The notes beneath the pieces were generated by a model. It saw only the letters and a list, made by a program, of their open reading frames with translations, did no database searches and was not told where the DNA came from. Source: Flavobacterium sp. SLB02 (lineage in GTDB: Bacteria; Bacteroidota; Bacteroidia; Flavobacteriales; Flavobacteriaceae). Taken from it: a stretch of 64,000 nucleotides of DNA. Position 1 is the first letter of the stretch; each line of letters starts with the position of its first letter. The stretch lies in assembly GCF_009664855.1 (NCBI RefSeq), contig NZ_CP045928.1, positions 4,868,331 through 4,932,330 on the forward strand, given 5' to 3'. A program made the translations under genes and the position numbers. Of this stretch, positions 7,102 to 15,020 are shown one piece after another.

Positions 7102-9182
7102 TGAAAAAAATGTGGTTCTTGTTTTTGCTATTCATCAACTTGACTGTTTTTGCACAGCAGGAACCTATTTTGGCAAAGTATAAAACCCAACCAGAAAAAC
7201 TAAAAGCCTGGCTAAAATATACCAATGAAGTTTTGGATGCCGAAGATTATCCTAAACTCATCATCGCCGCCCAAAAAGGAATTGAACTTTCGAAAGATCA
7301 GCTTGCTTATAAATCAAGGTTTTATTTCTTAAAAGGAAACGCTTATGAATTCAATAATAATCAGACCAGAGAAGCGTCTGTTAATTATGAGCTTGCCTTA
7401 AAATTTGCGCAAAAAGCCAGACATCTTAAAAACGAAACTTCGACTTTGATGCGTCTTAGCTATGCCTATTATGCACTAAATGAAACTGCGAAAAGAAAAG
7501 CATTAATAGCCTACATCAAACAAGTTCTTGACACCACAAAAAGCACGTATACAAAATCTGTACTATACGGAAGTCTTGGCGAATATTATCTTGATAATGC
7601 TCAATATGAAACTTTTATTAGTTATCAACTACAAGCCATTAACTATAAAAAACTACTAAAAAAAACAGTAGCAAATGATGAAACCATTGGCGTTTCGTAT
7701 AGCCAGATTGCGGCGGCTTATACCAAAATGAAACAATTTAATAAGGCCATTGAATACCTTAATTATGCCCAGCCTTACATCAAAACTTCGCCTTATATCA
7801 GCGCTTTTTCCTGCAACTATTATCTGCAATGTTTTGTTCCTTTAAAAAACCTTGACAGCATTCAAAAATATTACAACTTAGCTTATACTTTTCCGTCTAA
7901 AAAAGATTCTTTATTTCTTAATTTAAGTTTTGCCAATAGAAGCGTATCTGAATATTACGCCAATGCAGGCCAAATAAATACTGCATTTGGTTATGCTAAA
8001 AAAGCAGTTTTATTAGGAAAAAAATCCAACGATCAGGATATTATTATGGAAGCCAACGCCGTAATGGGAAGAATTTTATATGAAAAAGGAGACTATAAAA
8101 AGGCCATCGAAACCTTAAAAAAAGCGTCGAAAAATGCTTTGACCTACGATAAGGAATCCTTTGTAAATATCAATAAAAAACTATCTCAAAGTTATGCCGC
8201 ATTAGGACTCTGGAAAGAAGCTTTTTATTATAACGAAATCTACAGCAAGTCGAATGACGAAATGATGCAGGAATCAGCGAAGCAAAATATTGCCAATGCC
8301 GAAGCCCGTTACCAAAACAAAACCAAGGGACAGGAAATCAAGAATCTTTCGACTCAAAACACGCTTAAAAATATTCAGATTGACGAAGCCAAAAAGCAAC
8401 GCATATTTTTAATTTCGGGATTAATTCTCGTTGGTATTATTGGATTATTATTGTTCAAACAAAACCAAAACCGAAAGAAAACCAATCAGAAATTACAGCT
8501 TTTGAATCAGGAACTCGACGAAGCCAACAAAATAAAAGCGCGGTTCTTTAGTATTTTGAACCATGATTTACGAAGTCCGGTTTCGAATTTAATTCACTTT
8601 TTACATCTTCAAAAAGAAAACCCCGAATTGATTGATGAAGAAATGGCTGCACGAATGCAAACCAAAGTTATCACCGGAGCCGAGAATTTATTATCCTCTA
8701 TGGAAGATATTCTATTATGGAGCAAAGGCCAAATGGAAAACTTCAAACCTCATTTTAAAGAAATCCCGATAGCGGTTTTATTCGAAGAAACACAAAAGCA
8801 TTTTTCAGGCATAGAGAATATCCAGATTTCATTTGAAGATCCTGAAAATATCATGCTAAACACCGATGAAAACTACCTTAAAACCATCATCCGAAATCTT
8901 ACCGGAAACGCCATAAAAGCCCTCGACAAAACCCCAAACGGAAAAATAATCTGGAAAGCCTACCAGGAAAACGAAGTTCAACATCTCTCCATTTCAGACA
9001 ATGGTCCAGGCGGAACTCAGGAACAATTCAAAGCCTTATACCACGATTCAGAAGTAATAGGCATCAAATCAGGTTTAGGATTGCACTTGATTCGTGATTT
9101 GGCTACAGCCATCAATTGCAAAATCGAAGTCAATTCTCAGCAAGATTCAGGAACTACCTTTACGATAAAAGTTTGCCACTAA
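7101..9182 (+). CDS. TPR-containing sensor histidine kinase
   Basis: This 693-residue protein has a signal peptide (MKKMWFLFLLFINLTVFAQ) and a periplasmic region of tetratricopeptide-like helical repeats to about residue 420. A single transmembrane segment follows (about 433-453, IFLISGLILVGIIGLLLF). Then come a HisKA-type H-box NHDLRSP (phospho-His about 488) and an HATPase domain with N-box NLTGNAIKAL, G1 SISDNGPGG and G2 GLGLHL. It presumably senses a periplasmic cue through the TPR region and phosphorylates the adjoining LytTR regulator. HisKA partners are less usual for LytTR regulators than the LytS/His_kinase type. The ligand is unknown. Confidence 0.9.
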   Translation: MKKMWFLFLLFINLTVFAQQEPILAKYKTQPEKLKAWLKYTNEVLDAEDYPKLIIAAQKGIELSKDQLAYKSRFYFLKGNAYEFNNNQTREASVNYELALKFAQKARHLKNETSTLMRLSYAYYALNETAKRKALIAYIKQVLDTTKSTYTKSVLYGSLGEYYLDNAQYETFISYQLQAINYKKLLKKTVANDETIGVSYSQIAAAYTKMKQFNKAIEYLNYAQPYIKTSPYISAFSCNYYLQCFVPLKNLDSIQKYYNLAYTFPSKKDSLFLNLSFANRSVSEYYANAGQINTAFGYAKKAVLLGKKSNDQDIIMEANAVMGRILYEKGDYKKAIETLKKASKNALTYDKESFVNINKKLSQSYAALGLWKEAFYYNEIYSKSNDEMMQESAKQNIANAEARYQNKTKGQEIKNLSTQNTLKNIQIDEAKKQRIFLISGLILVGIIGLLLFKQNQNRKKTNQKLQLLNQELDEANKIKARFFSILNHDLRSPVSNLIHFLHLQKENPELIDEEMAARMQTKVITGAENLLSSMEDILLWSKGQMENFKPHFKEIPIAVLFEETQKHFSGIENIQISFEDPENIMLNTDENYLKTIIRNLTGNAIKALDKTPNGKIIWKAYQENEVQHLSISDNGPGGTQEQFKALYHDSEVIGIKSGLGLHLIRDLATAINCKIEVNSQQDSGTTFTIKVCH

Positions 9183-9473
9183 TTTCACGAATTAGCACGA
9201 ATTAAAATTCAGTGCGTTTTTTTTGCCACAGATTAAAAGGATTAAAATGATTTTATAATCTGTGAAAATCTTTTAATCTGTGGCTAACTTTTTTGAGCAA
9301 TATCAAAATAAATAATTCGCGGAAATTTGCGGTAAAAACAAACCACATTTTTAATTTGTGAAATTGAATCTTAAGCTCAAAGTAATTAGTGCTAATTCGT
9401 GAAATTAGTGGCAAAAAAAATCCTTTTTAATCTGTGTTAATCTGTGGCAAAAAAACCTTTAAAATCAAGCAAA
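9183..9473. repeat. Repeat-rich intergenic region
   Basis: There is no gene here. It holds a 15-bp inverted repeat, GCCACAGATTAAAAG at 9225-9239 and its complement at 9270-9284, with further AATCTGTG and CACGAATTA fragments on both sides. The same fragments recur at 4260-4335, 17380-17492 and 39690-39850, so this is a dispersed family. The region separates the convergent ends of the kinase and thioredoxin genes. Confidence 0.75.
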
Positions 9474-9501
9474 TAAAAAAGGCTTGACTTTCGCCAAACC
9501 T
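9474..9501 (-). terminator. Rho-independent terminator of trxA
   Basis: On the minus strand AGGTTTGG pairs with TCAAGCCT (with wobble pairs) around CGAAAG, followed by a run of six T. It lies 27 bases after the thioredoxin stop codon. Confidence 0.7.
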
Positions 9502-9527
9502 CTTTTATATAAATCATAATCTTACGA

Positions 9528-9845
9528 TTACAACAAAGCGTCTAAACTATCTGCGTAGGTTTGTTTCGGAGCAACTCCTACTTGTTTTCCTACTACTTCA
9601 CCGTTATGAAAAACCAAAACGGTAGGTATGTTACGCACACCATATTTTGCAGCGAATTCCTGGTTAGCATCTACATCCACTTTACCAACAACTACCTTAC
9701 CTGCGTATTCTTCGCTGATTTGGTCAATGATTGGACCAACCATTCTACAAGGACCGCACCATGCTGCCCAAAAATCTACCATTACTGGTTTATCTGATTT
9801 CAAAACTACTTCATCAAAAGTAGCATCTGTTATTGCTAATGCCAT
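9528..9845 (-). CDS. trxA: Thioredoxin
   Basis: This 105-residue cytoplasmic thioredoxin has the redox motif WCGPC (Cys30 and Cys33) inside VMVDFWAAWCGPCRMVGP. The cis-Pro segment is RNIPTVLVF and the C-terminal helix is ordinary, so length and motifs are those of a normal housekeeping thioredoxin. It reduces protein disulfides using electrons from thioredoxin reductase, which is not in this window. The frame is open upstream to an ATG at 9902, but the start at 9845 gives the family's normal N-terminus (MALAITDATF). A -7 box TAAATTTG on the minus strand (9900-9907) lies between the two candidate starts and excludes the longer form if used. Confidence 0.96.
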   Translation of the reverse strand: MALAITDATFDEVVLKSDKPVMVDFWAAWCGPCRMVGPIIDQISEEYAGKVVVGKVDVDANQEFAAKYGVRNIPTVLVFHNGEVVGKQVGVAPKQTYADSLDALL

Positions 9846-10088
9846 AATTTCTTTTCTTTTAAAATTATTGTCTGAATTGTTTCGTTTCAAACTAGAGTAC
9901 AAATTTAAAAATTAAATACAAATGAACCACCATTCTTAAATTAGTTTTAATTATAAATGCATTGTCATTTATTATACGATTCCCATGTTTTTATAAAATA
10001 AGTTATAACTTACATGTATTGCAGCACATCTTTTTAAAATAAGCTCGATTTTTTACCTTATCTTTAGTAATCCGGAAAATTCTTCGAG

Positions 10089-12551
10089 ATGACAGCAAAT
10101 TTACACCACATAAAAAACTTCTTTCAATCGGTTCGATTTAAAAAATATGCAAAACGCTTTGGCTTTTTCGTATTAGGACTTATTGCGTTGTTATTACTTG
10201 CTTGTGGTGGATTGTCAATTTATTTTAATCAAAATAAAACCGAAATCATTGCCAAGATCAATACCAAAATCAATGAAAACATCAACGGAAAATTCCATAT
10301 TGGCGATTTTCATTATAAGTTTCTAACCGGTTTTCCCAATTTTACTTTAGCCCTAAAAGATGTCGAACTCAAAGACAATCAATGGGCAACGCACAAACAT
10401 ACTTTACTAAAGGCGACCGAAATCGAAGCGCGTTTGAACGTTTGGAGTTTACTGCAAAACGAAATCAACATTCATAAAATCCTCATCAACGACGCCAATA
10501 TTTATGTCTATAAAGCCGAAGACGGTTATTCGAACGCTGATATCTTTAAACCCAAAAAGAAAAAATCGCCCGAAAACAAATCAGATCGGGAAACTACCAT
10601 TGACCAGATTGACCTCAACGATGTTCATTTTATTCTGGACAATCGCCTTGGCCATAAATTATTTGATTTTGATGTTTCGAGTTTAAAGACAAAAGTAGAT
10701 TACGACGGCGACAATTGGCAAACCGATGTTTTTCTGGACACACAAATAAAGAGTTTAGCATTTAATACCGTACACGGCAGTTTTGCCAAAGAAAAAGAAC
10801 TCAAAGGAACTTTTAATGTTGCGTATTCTTCACAAAAGGAACGAATTGACGTCGTAACCAAAAATCTAAAGATTGGCACAGACGGTTTTGATATTATTGC
10901 CTTTTTTAATTTGGCCAAAGGAAATGCCCTTTTCGGAATCAATATTGGCACTACTATTTTATGGCAAAATGCTTCAAATGTATTATCAGCCAATATAAGT
11001 TCGAAGCTTAACCGCTTTAATTTAAGTAAACCTATCGATGTCAATTGCGACATCAAAGGGGATTTTAATGCCGAAGGAGATCCAAAAATTGTCGTTCAGG
11101 CCATTATAAAAGACAACGAATTGAGTATTCCCGACGGATTAATCAAAAAATGTAATTTTAAAGGAATATTTACCAATAATTTCAAACCAAAAGACGGTTA
11201 CAACGACGCCAATTCGGCAATTATCCTGACGAGATTTGCGGGCGAATACGAGAATATTCCGCTTACGATTCCGCAATTGGCCATTAATAATCTCGAAAAA
11301 CCAGTTGCAACCGGAAACGTAAGTTCAGATTTTGATGTCGAAAGACTCAACCAAATCAGCAACGACAAATGGATTCAGTTTTCGGCCGGCCATGCAAAAG
11401 CCAATCTGAAATTTCAGTTTGATATTGTCGATTTGTACATCACCAAACCACGTTTTATTGGTAAAGTCGATGTCGATGACGCCTCGTTTCATTATATCCC
11501 AAAGAATGTTCACGCCGTAAAAACCAACATACATCTTGATTTTACTGAGAAAGCCTTACTAATTAAACAAATTACCTATAAACACAATAAGAATACGATT
11601 TTCATCGAAGGAAAAATTGACAATTTCCTGAACCTTTATTATGACGCTCCCGAAAAAATGATTGTAAACTGGAAAATCTATTGCCCTAATATTGATATCA
11701 AACAATTCCTGGGTGTTTTGGCTACTTCCCAGAAAACAAAAGCCGTTGCCAAAACCACCAAAAGACCTTCGATTTCGAATCATTTAAAAACCGTAATCGA
11801 CAAATGTTCCGTAGTAATCGACATCAAAGCCGATAAAATTAATTACAATAAATTGACCGCAACCAAAACCACCGCAACCGTACAGATGATCGATTCGAAA
11901 TTGGTTATTAAAAACGGATCGCTGCAAACTTCCGGCGGAAGCATCACGTTTAACAGCGAAGTAAAACCAAGCGGAAAAAACTTTGCTTTTAGCTCCAACG
12001 CGCAGGTAAACAGGGTTGATATTGCAAGTTTTTTAAAGTCATTCAACAACTTTGGCGTTACCTCTTTTAGTCCTAATAATATCAAAGGAAAACTCAGCAG
12101 TCAGGCCAATGTTACCGGATTCATCAACAGCAATGGCGAGCTGATCACCAATTCTATGCACGGCAATCTGGCGTTCAATGTCAATCAGGGCGCTTTGTTA
12201 AACTTCGCGCCTATCGTAAAAATTGGCAAGTTTGCCTTTCCGTTCCGCGATGTTGAGAATATCACGTTTAGCGATTTATCCGGCAAACTTAAATTGCGCG
12301 GAGAGCAAATCGATGTCAATAATTTCACCATTAGTTCCAGCGTCTTAAACCTCGATGCCGAAGGTATTTATTCCTTTGGCCGAGGCACCAATCTCGCCCT
12401 CACCATCCCACTCCGAAACTCCAAAAACGACATCAAACTCGCCACCAAATCAGAACGCGACGCCGTCCGCGACCGCGGAATTGTCCTGCACTTAATTGCG
12501 CTGGACGACGAAGGAAAAATGAAAATTAAATGGGGGAAGAAGGAGAAGTAA
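10089..12551 (+). CDS. AsmA-like C-terminal region protein
   Basis: This 820-residue protein has a short basic N-terminus, one transmembrane segment (about 25-47, FGFFVLGLIALLLLACGGLS) and a very long beta-rich periplasmic region. Many short segments such as LKDVELKD and FNFNVNQGALL-type strands fit the AsmA/TamB-like repeating beta-groove fold. The C-terminal part (about 690-790), with ITFSDLSGKLKLRGEQIDVN and a following hydrophobic-polar alternation, resembles the AsmA C-terminal domain. Proteins of this class are implicated in lipid transport between the membranes and in outer-membrane homeostasis; that role here is inferred from the family. It stands alone as a transcription unit. Confidence 0.82.
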   Translation: MTANLHHIKNFFQSVRFKKYAKRFGFFVLGLIALLLLACGGLSIYFNQNKTEIIAKINTKINENINGKFHIGDFHYKFLTGFPNFTLALKDVELKDNQWATHKHTLLKATEIEARLNVWSLLQNEINIHKILINDANIYVYKAEDGYSNADIFKPKKKKSPENKSDRETTIDQIDLNDVHFILDNRLGHKLFDFDVSSLKTKVDYDGDNWQTDVFLDTQIKSLAFNTVHGSFAKEKELKGTFNVAYSSQKERIDVVTKNLKIGTDGFDIIAFFNLAKGNALFGINIGTTILWQNASNVLSANISSKLNRFNLSKPIDVNCDIKGDFNAEGDPKIVVQAIIKDNELSIPDGLIKKCNFKGIFTNNFKPKDGYNDANSAIILTRFAGEYENIPLTIPQLAINNLEKPVATGNVSSDFDVERLNQISNDKWIQFSAGHAKANLKFQFDIVDLYITKPRFIGKVDVDDASFHYIPKNVHAVKTNIHLDFTEKALLIKQITYKHNKNTIFIEGKIDNFLNLYYDAPEKMIVNWKIYCPNIDIKQFLGVLATSQKTKAVAKTTKRPSISNHLKTVIDKCSVVIDIKADKINYNKLTATKTTATVQMIDSKLVIKNGSLQTSGGSITFNSEVKPSGKNFAFSSNAQVNRVDIASFLKSFNNFGVTSFSPNNIKGKLSSQANVTGFINSNGELITNSMHGNLAFNVNQGALLNFAPIVKIGKFAFPFRDVENITFSDLSGKLKLRGEQIDVNNFTISSSVLNLDAEGIYSFGRGTNLALTIPLRNSKNDIKLATKSERDAVRDRGIVLHLIALDDEGKMKIKWGKKEK

Positions 12552-12600
12552 ATTACTTATTGTCACACAATCTTATATAAAACGCCCGCTAGTTAACACA

Positions 12601-12680
12601 ATCTTGTCATTGCGAGGAACGAAGCAATCACACAAGAAACTCGACAAGGATTTGTCACTCTGAGCGAAGTCGAAGAGTTT
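12601..12680. repeat. Dispersed repeat of the TTGCGAGGAACGAAGCAA type
   Basis: The sequence reads ATCTTGTCATT, a core GCGAGGAACGAAGC, then AATCACACAAGAAACTC, and continues with TGAGCGAAGTCGAAGAGTT. The frame around the core recurs at 48160-48205 (ATCTTGTCATT ... AATCACACCAGAAACTC) with a different core. No gene or promoter is visible inside it. Confidence 0.7.
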
Positions 12681-12801
12681 TTGAAACTTGAAGTTTAAAT
12701 ATATATTGACACTATTCCTAAAATAAGCATTAATCGTCAAATCTGACAAAAAAAGGCCTTGAAATTTTCCAACATTTTTTCATAATGTTTTATTAACTCA
12801 C

Positions 12802-12832
12802 TTGGCTTTTCATTCTAAAAAAGATAGCTTTG
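12802..12832 (+). promoter_or_regulatory. Promoter of the HPF-like gene
   Basis: TTG at 12802-12804 and TAGCTTTG at 12825-12832 are separated by 20 bases. They match the Bacteroidota -33/-7 consensus. The start codon at 12859 follows with a leader of roughly 22 bases. Confidence 0.75.
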
Positions 12833-12858
12833 AGAATAATCATTAAAAATAAACCGAT

Positions 12859-13173
12859 ATGAAAATTCAAATCAATACCGACAAGAACATCGAAGGACAC
12901 GAAAGATTAGCAACTTATTTTTCTGAAGAATTAGAAAAAGGTTTAGCCCGTTTTGAAGAAAAAATAACCCGCATTGAAGTACATTTTGGAGATGAAAACG
13001 GAGAAAAATTCAGCTTAAACGATAAAAAATGCGTGATTGAAGTTCGTGTAGCCAATTTACAACCCTTAACCGTAACAGATCACTCGGATACACTTGAAAA
13101 AGCGTTTAGCGGTGCTCTTGCCAAAGCAAAAAAATCACTTACTACGACTTTCGAAAAACAGAAATCGTTTTAA
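12859..13173 (+). CDS. HPF/RaiA family ribosome-associated protein
   Basis: This 104-residue protein resembles the short form of the hibernation-promoting factor (HPF/RaiA) family. The N-terminal strand is KIQINTDKNIEGHERL. The segment ITRIEVHFGDENGEKFSLNDK resembles the family's second and third strands, and the C-terminal helix is Lys-rich (ALAKAKKSLTTTF). Family members bind the 30S subunit in stationary phase and block or dimerise ribosomes. It lacks the long-form C-terminal domain. Sequence similarity is moderate, so it could be a specialised paralogue. It has its own promoter (12802-12832) and a bidirectional terminator downstream. Confidence 0.8.
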   Translation: MKIQINTDKNIEGHERLATYFSEELEKGLARFEEKITRIEVHFGDENGEKFSLNDKKCVIEVRVANLQPLTVTDHSDTLEKAFSGALAKAKKSLTTTFEKQKSF

Positions 13174-13191
13174 TTTATATATATCAAATGC

Positions 13192-13228
13192 AAATGGCAT
13201 TATCTCTAATCAGGATAATGCCATTTTT
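13192..13228. terminator. Bidirectional terminator between convergent genes
   Basis: AAATGGCATTATC (13192-13204) and its exact complement (13214-13226) form a 13-bp stem with a 9-base loop, followed by T on the plus strand. It separates the HPF-like gene from the convergent NAD(P)-binding protein gene. Its distal half ends just before that gene's stop codon. Confidence 0.8.
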
Positions 13229-13887
13229 TATTTCAGCAAACTGGTCATTTCTTCCCAATGCAATATTTTGACTTTCTCGTTGAGTTCTCCTGCACTATTG
13301 ACCATTGCTTTGGCGATATCGGCTGCTTCTATTCCTTTATATTTACTCATTTCTCCCATAAACAAAGGATTTATGAATTTGAATATCCCAATGAATACTT
13401 TTTCCAACGGCCGGCTTTCTTTTCTATCTCCTAAAATCATCGAAGGACGAAAGATATAGGTGTGATCTAAATTCAGATTGATAATATCCTGTTCGGTTTC
13501 ACCTTTCATTTTGGTATAAAATATTGACGACTTTGCATTTGCTCCAATAGCCGAAACCAGGAATACGGCTTTCGCTCCGTTCTCTTTGGCTAGTTTAGCT
13601 GCTAATACCGGATAATCATGATCGATTTGATAGTATAGTTTTTTATCATGTGTTTTCTTTTGCGTGGTTCCGAGTGCTATAAAAACTTCATCCACTGCAA
13701 TGTCTTTTACCACTTCGGGCAAGGAATTGAAATCTCCTATTATTGTTTTTAGTTTTGGATGCTGAATGTTTAGATCTTTTCTGACTACGATTATTACTTG
13801 CTTGTAATTGGCATTATTCAACAACGTTTCGAGAATATAAGATCCTACTAACCCGCTTGCTCCGTATACAATTGCTTTTTTCATCAT
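13228..13887 (-). CDS. NAD(P)H-binding Rossmann-fold protein
   Basis: This 219-residue protein is a short atypical SDR. The dinucleotide-binding motif GASGLVGSYI lies at residues 9-18. Later family segments include VDEVFIALGTT, AVFLVSAIGANAKS and YTKMKGETEQDI, with the Tyr-x-x-x-Lys pattern degenerate (YTKMKGE). It resembles the HTATIP2/YbjT/NmrA-like group, which act as NAD(P)H-dependent reductases or redox sensors. The substrate is unknown. Two adjacent ATGs begin the gene; the second (13884) may be the real start. It is monocistronic, next to the long repeat island. Confidence 0.82.
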   Translation of the reverse strand: MMKKAIVYGASGLVGSYILETLLNNANYKQVIIVVRKDLNIQHPKLKTIIGDFNSLPEVVKDIAVDEVFIALGTTQKKTHDKKLYYQIDHDYPVLAAKLAKENGAKAVFLVSAIGANAKSSIFYTKMKGETEQDIINLNLDHTYIFRPSMILGDRKESRPLEKVFIGIFKFINPLFMGEMSKYKGIEAADIAKAMVNSAGELNEKVKILHWEEMTSLLK

Positions 13888-14266
13888 AAGGCGATTTGTT
13901 TCCTCGAAGTTAGAAAATTAATAGTTAACTTTTTAGATTGAGTTTTTTAAACACATAGATACATAGATTTTGCAAGCTTTAAAAAAAGACATTTCATTTG
14001 TTTAAATGCACATAGCTATGTGTCAAATCTTGATTTGTATTTAAGTCTATTTTGTTCATTTTTGATCCTATGTTTCTATGTGTTTAAATATTTTTCACGC
14101 AGATTTCGCAGATTCTGCAGATTTTATTTTTTTAATATTTTTATACGCGGACGCATCATTTAAGCATAGTTAATGATAAAAAAAATCGCCACGAATTCAC
14201 GAATTTTTATAAGAACAATAATTCGTGATTTCGTGGCGGAAAACAAACGTATAATTTTTAATTTAA

Positions 14267-14377
14267 AGCTCCAGCGGAGCGGCATATACTTTTTAGCGTG
14301 ATTCAATATATTACCCCGATGGGGTTCTGTTGGGTGTTGTTTTTAATTTTCTATAAATATGTCGCTCCGCTGGAGCT
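14267..14377. repeat. 111-bp element with 15-bp perfect terminal inverted repeats
   Basis: AGCTCCAGCGGAGCG (14267-14281) is the exact complement of 14363-14377. Inside lies a small hairpin ACCCC-GAT-GGGGT (14313-14325). There is no coding frame. The structure suggests a REP- or MITE-like unit, possibly transcribed as a stem-loop. Confidence 0.8.
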
Positions 14378-14562
14378 ATAAACATACAACGTTTCTCTCT
14401 TCTTTTTAAACACACATAGCTCTGCGCCAATTTAAATCTCTTTTGTTCATTTTTGATTCTATCTTCTATGTGTTTAAATATTTTTCACCCAGATTTGCTT
14501 CGCCTTTTCACTATCGTTCGGGTTGCAGCTTTTATTTTCTAATTTCTAATTGTTCGAAACCT

Positions 14563-14828
14563 TTTGCTCTGAAAGAGCCTTAGCAATAGCATGGTGCGAA
14601 GCACTATGAATGAAAACCTATTGTTGTTTTAAACCCTGTAAGGGCAAAAGCCTAATTTAAAGGGAATAGTTTCTCTTATTTTAGAAGATGTTTTCTGAAA
14701 AATACCTATTTTATTTGAATCTATATTGTCTATTTGCTTTGGCCCTTTCAGGGCAATTTTTTGCTTTGATTTAATTCGTAGTGCGTTGCACTACGCTCCT
14801 GCTCTTAGGGCCTTCAGCCCATTTTAAA
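14563..14828. repeat. Cluster of short hairpin (REP-like) units
   Basis: Successive short palindromes are GCTCTGAAAGAGC, GTGCGAAGCAC, CCCTGTAAGGG, CCCTTTCAGGG, GTAGTGCGTTGCACTAC and GGGCCTTCAGCCC. They all have 4-7 bp stems and 3-5 base loops. Such chains are typical of REP-like intergenic repeats moved by RAYT (IS200-like) transposases, but no such transposase is encoded in this window. Confidence 0.65.
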
Positions 14829-15020
14829 AGTTTCAAACACTCGTAATCTTCTAGCAGATCGACAATAAACAATGCAAAGAAAAACACGATTAACATAATA
14901 ATAACGCTTTTTGGTATTGTAAGAAGTAATTTTGCAATCCCAAAAAAGGAACTTGATTTTTAAAATAAAACAGGCTTCTTAATTGAGATTATCCATTACA
15001 AATTATTTAAAATTACCCTC

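Larger units (their letters stand above)
13888..15020. other. 1.1-kb gene-free repeat island
   Basis: No convincing coding frame exists here. From left to right: 13950-14100 carries fragments of ACACATAGATACATAG / CTATGTGTTTAAATA in both orientations. 14100-14130 has CAGATTTCGCAGATTCTGCAG. 14190-14237 has an inverted repeat of CACGAATT and AATTCGTG. 14267-14377 is the 15-bp inverted-repeat element listed separately. 14400-14540 repeats the earlier fragments. 14563-14828 holds a chain of small hairpins. 14920-14944 has TTTTTGG and TAATTTTG, a candidate promoter of the flavodoxin-RidA gene with short spacing. Confidence 0.75.
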
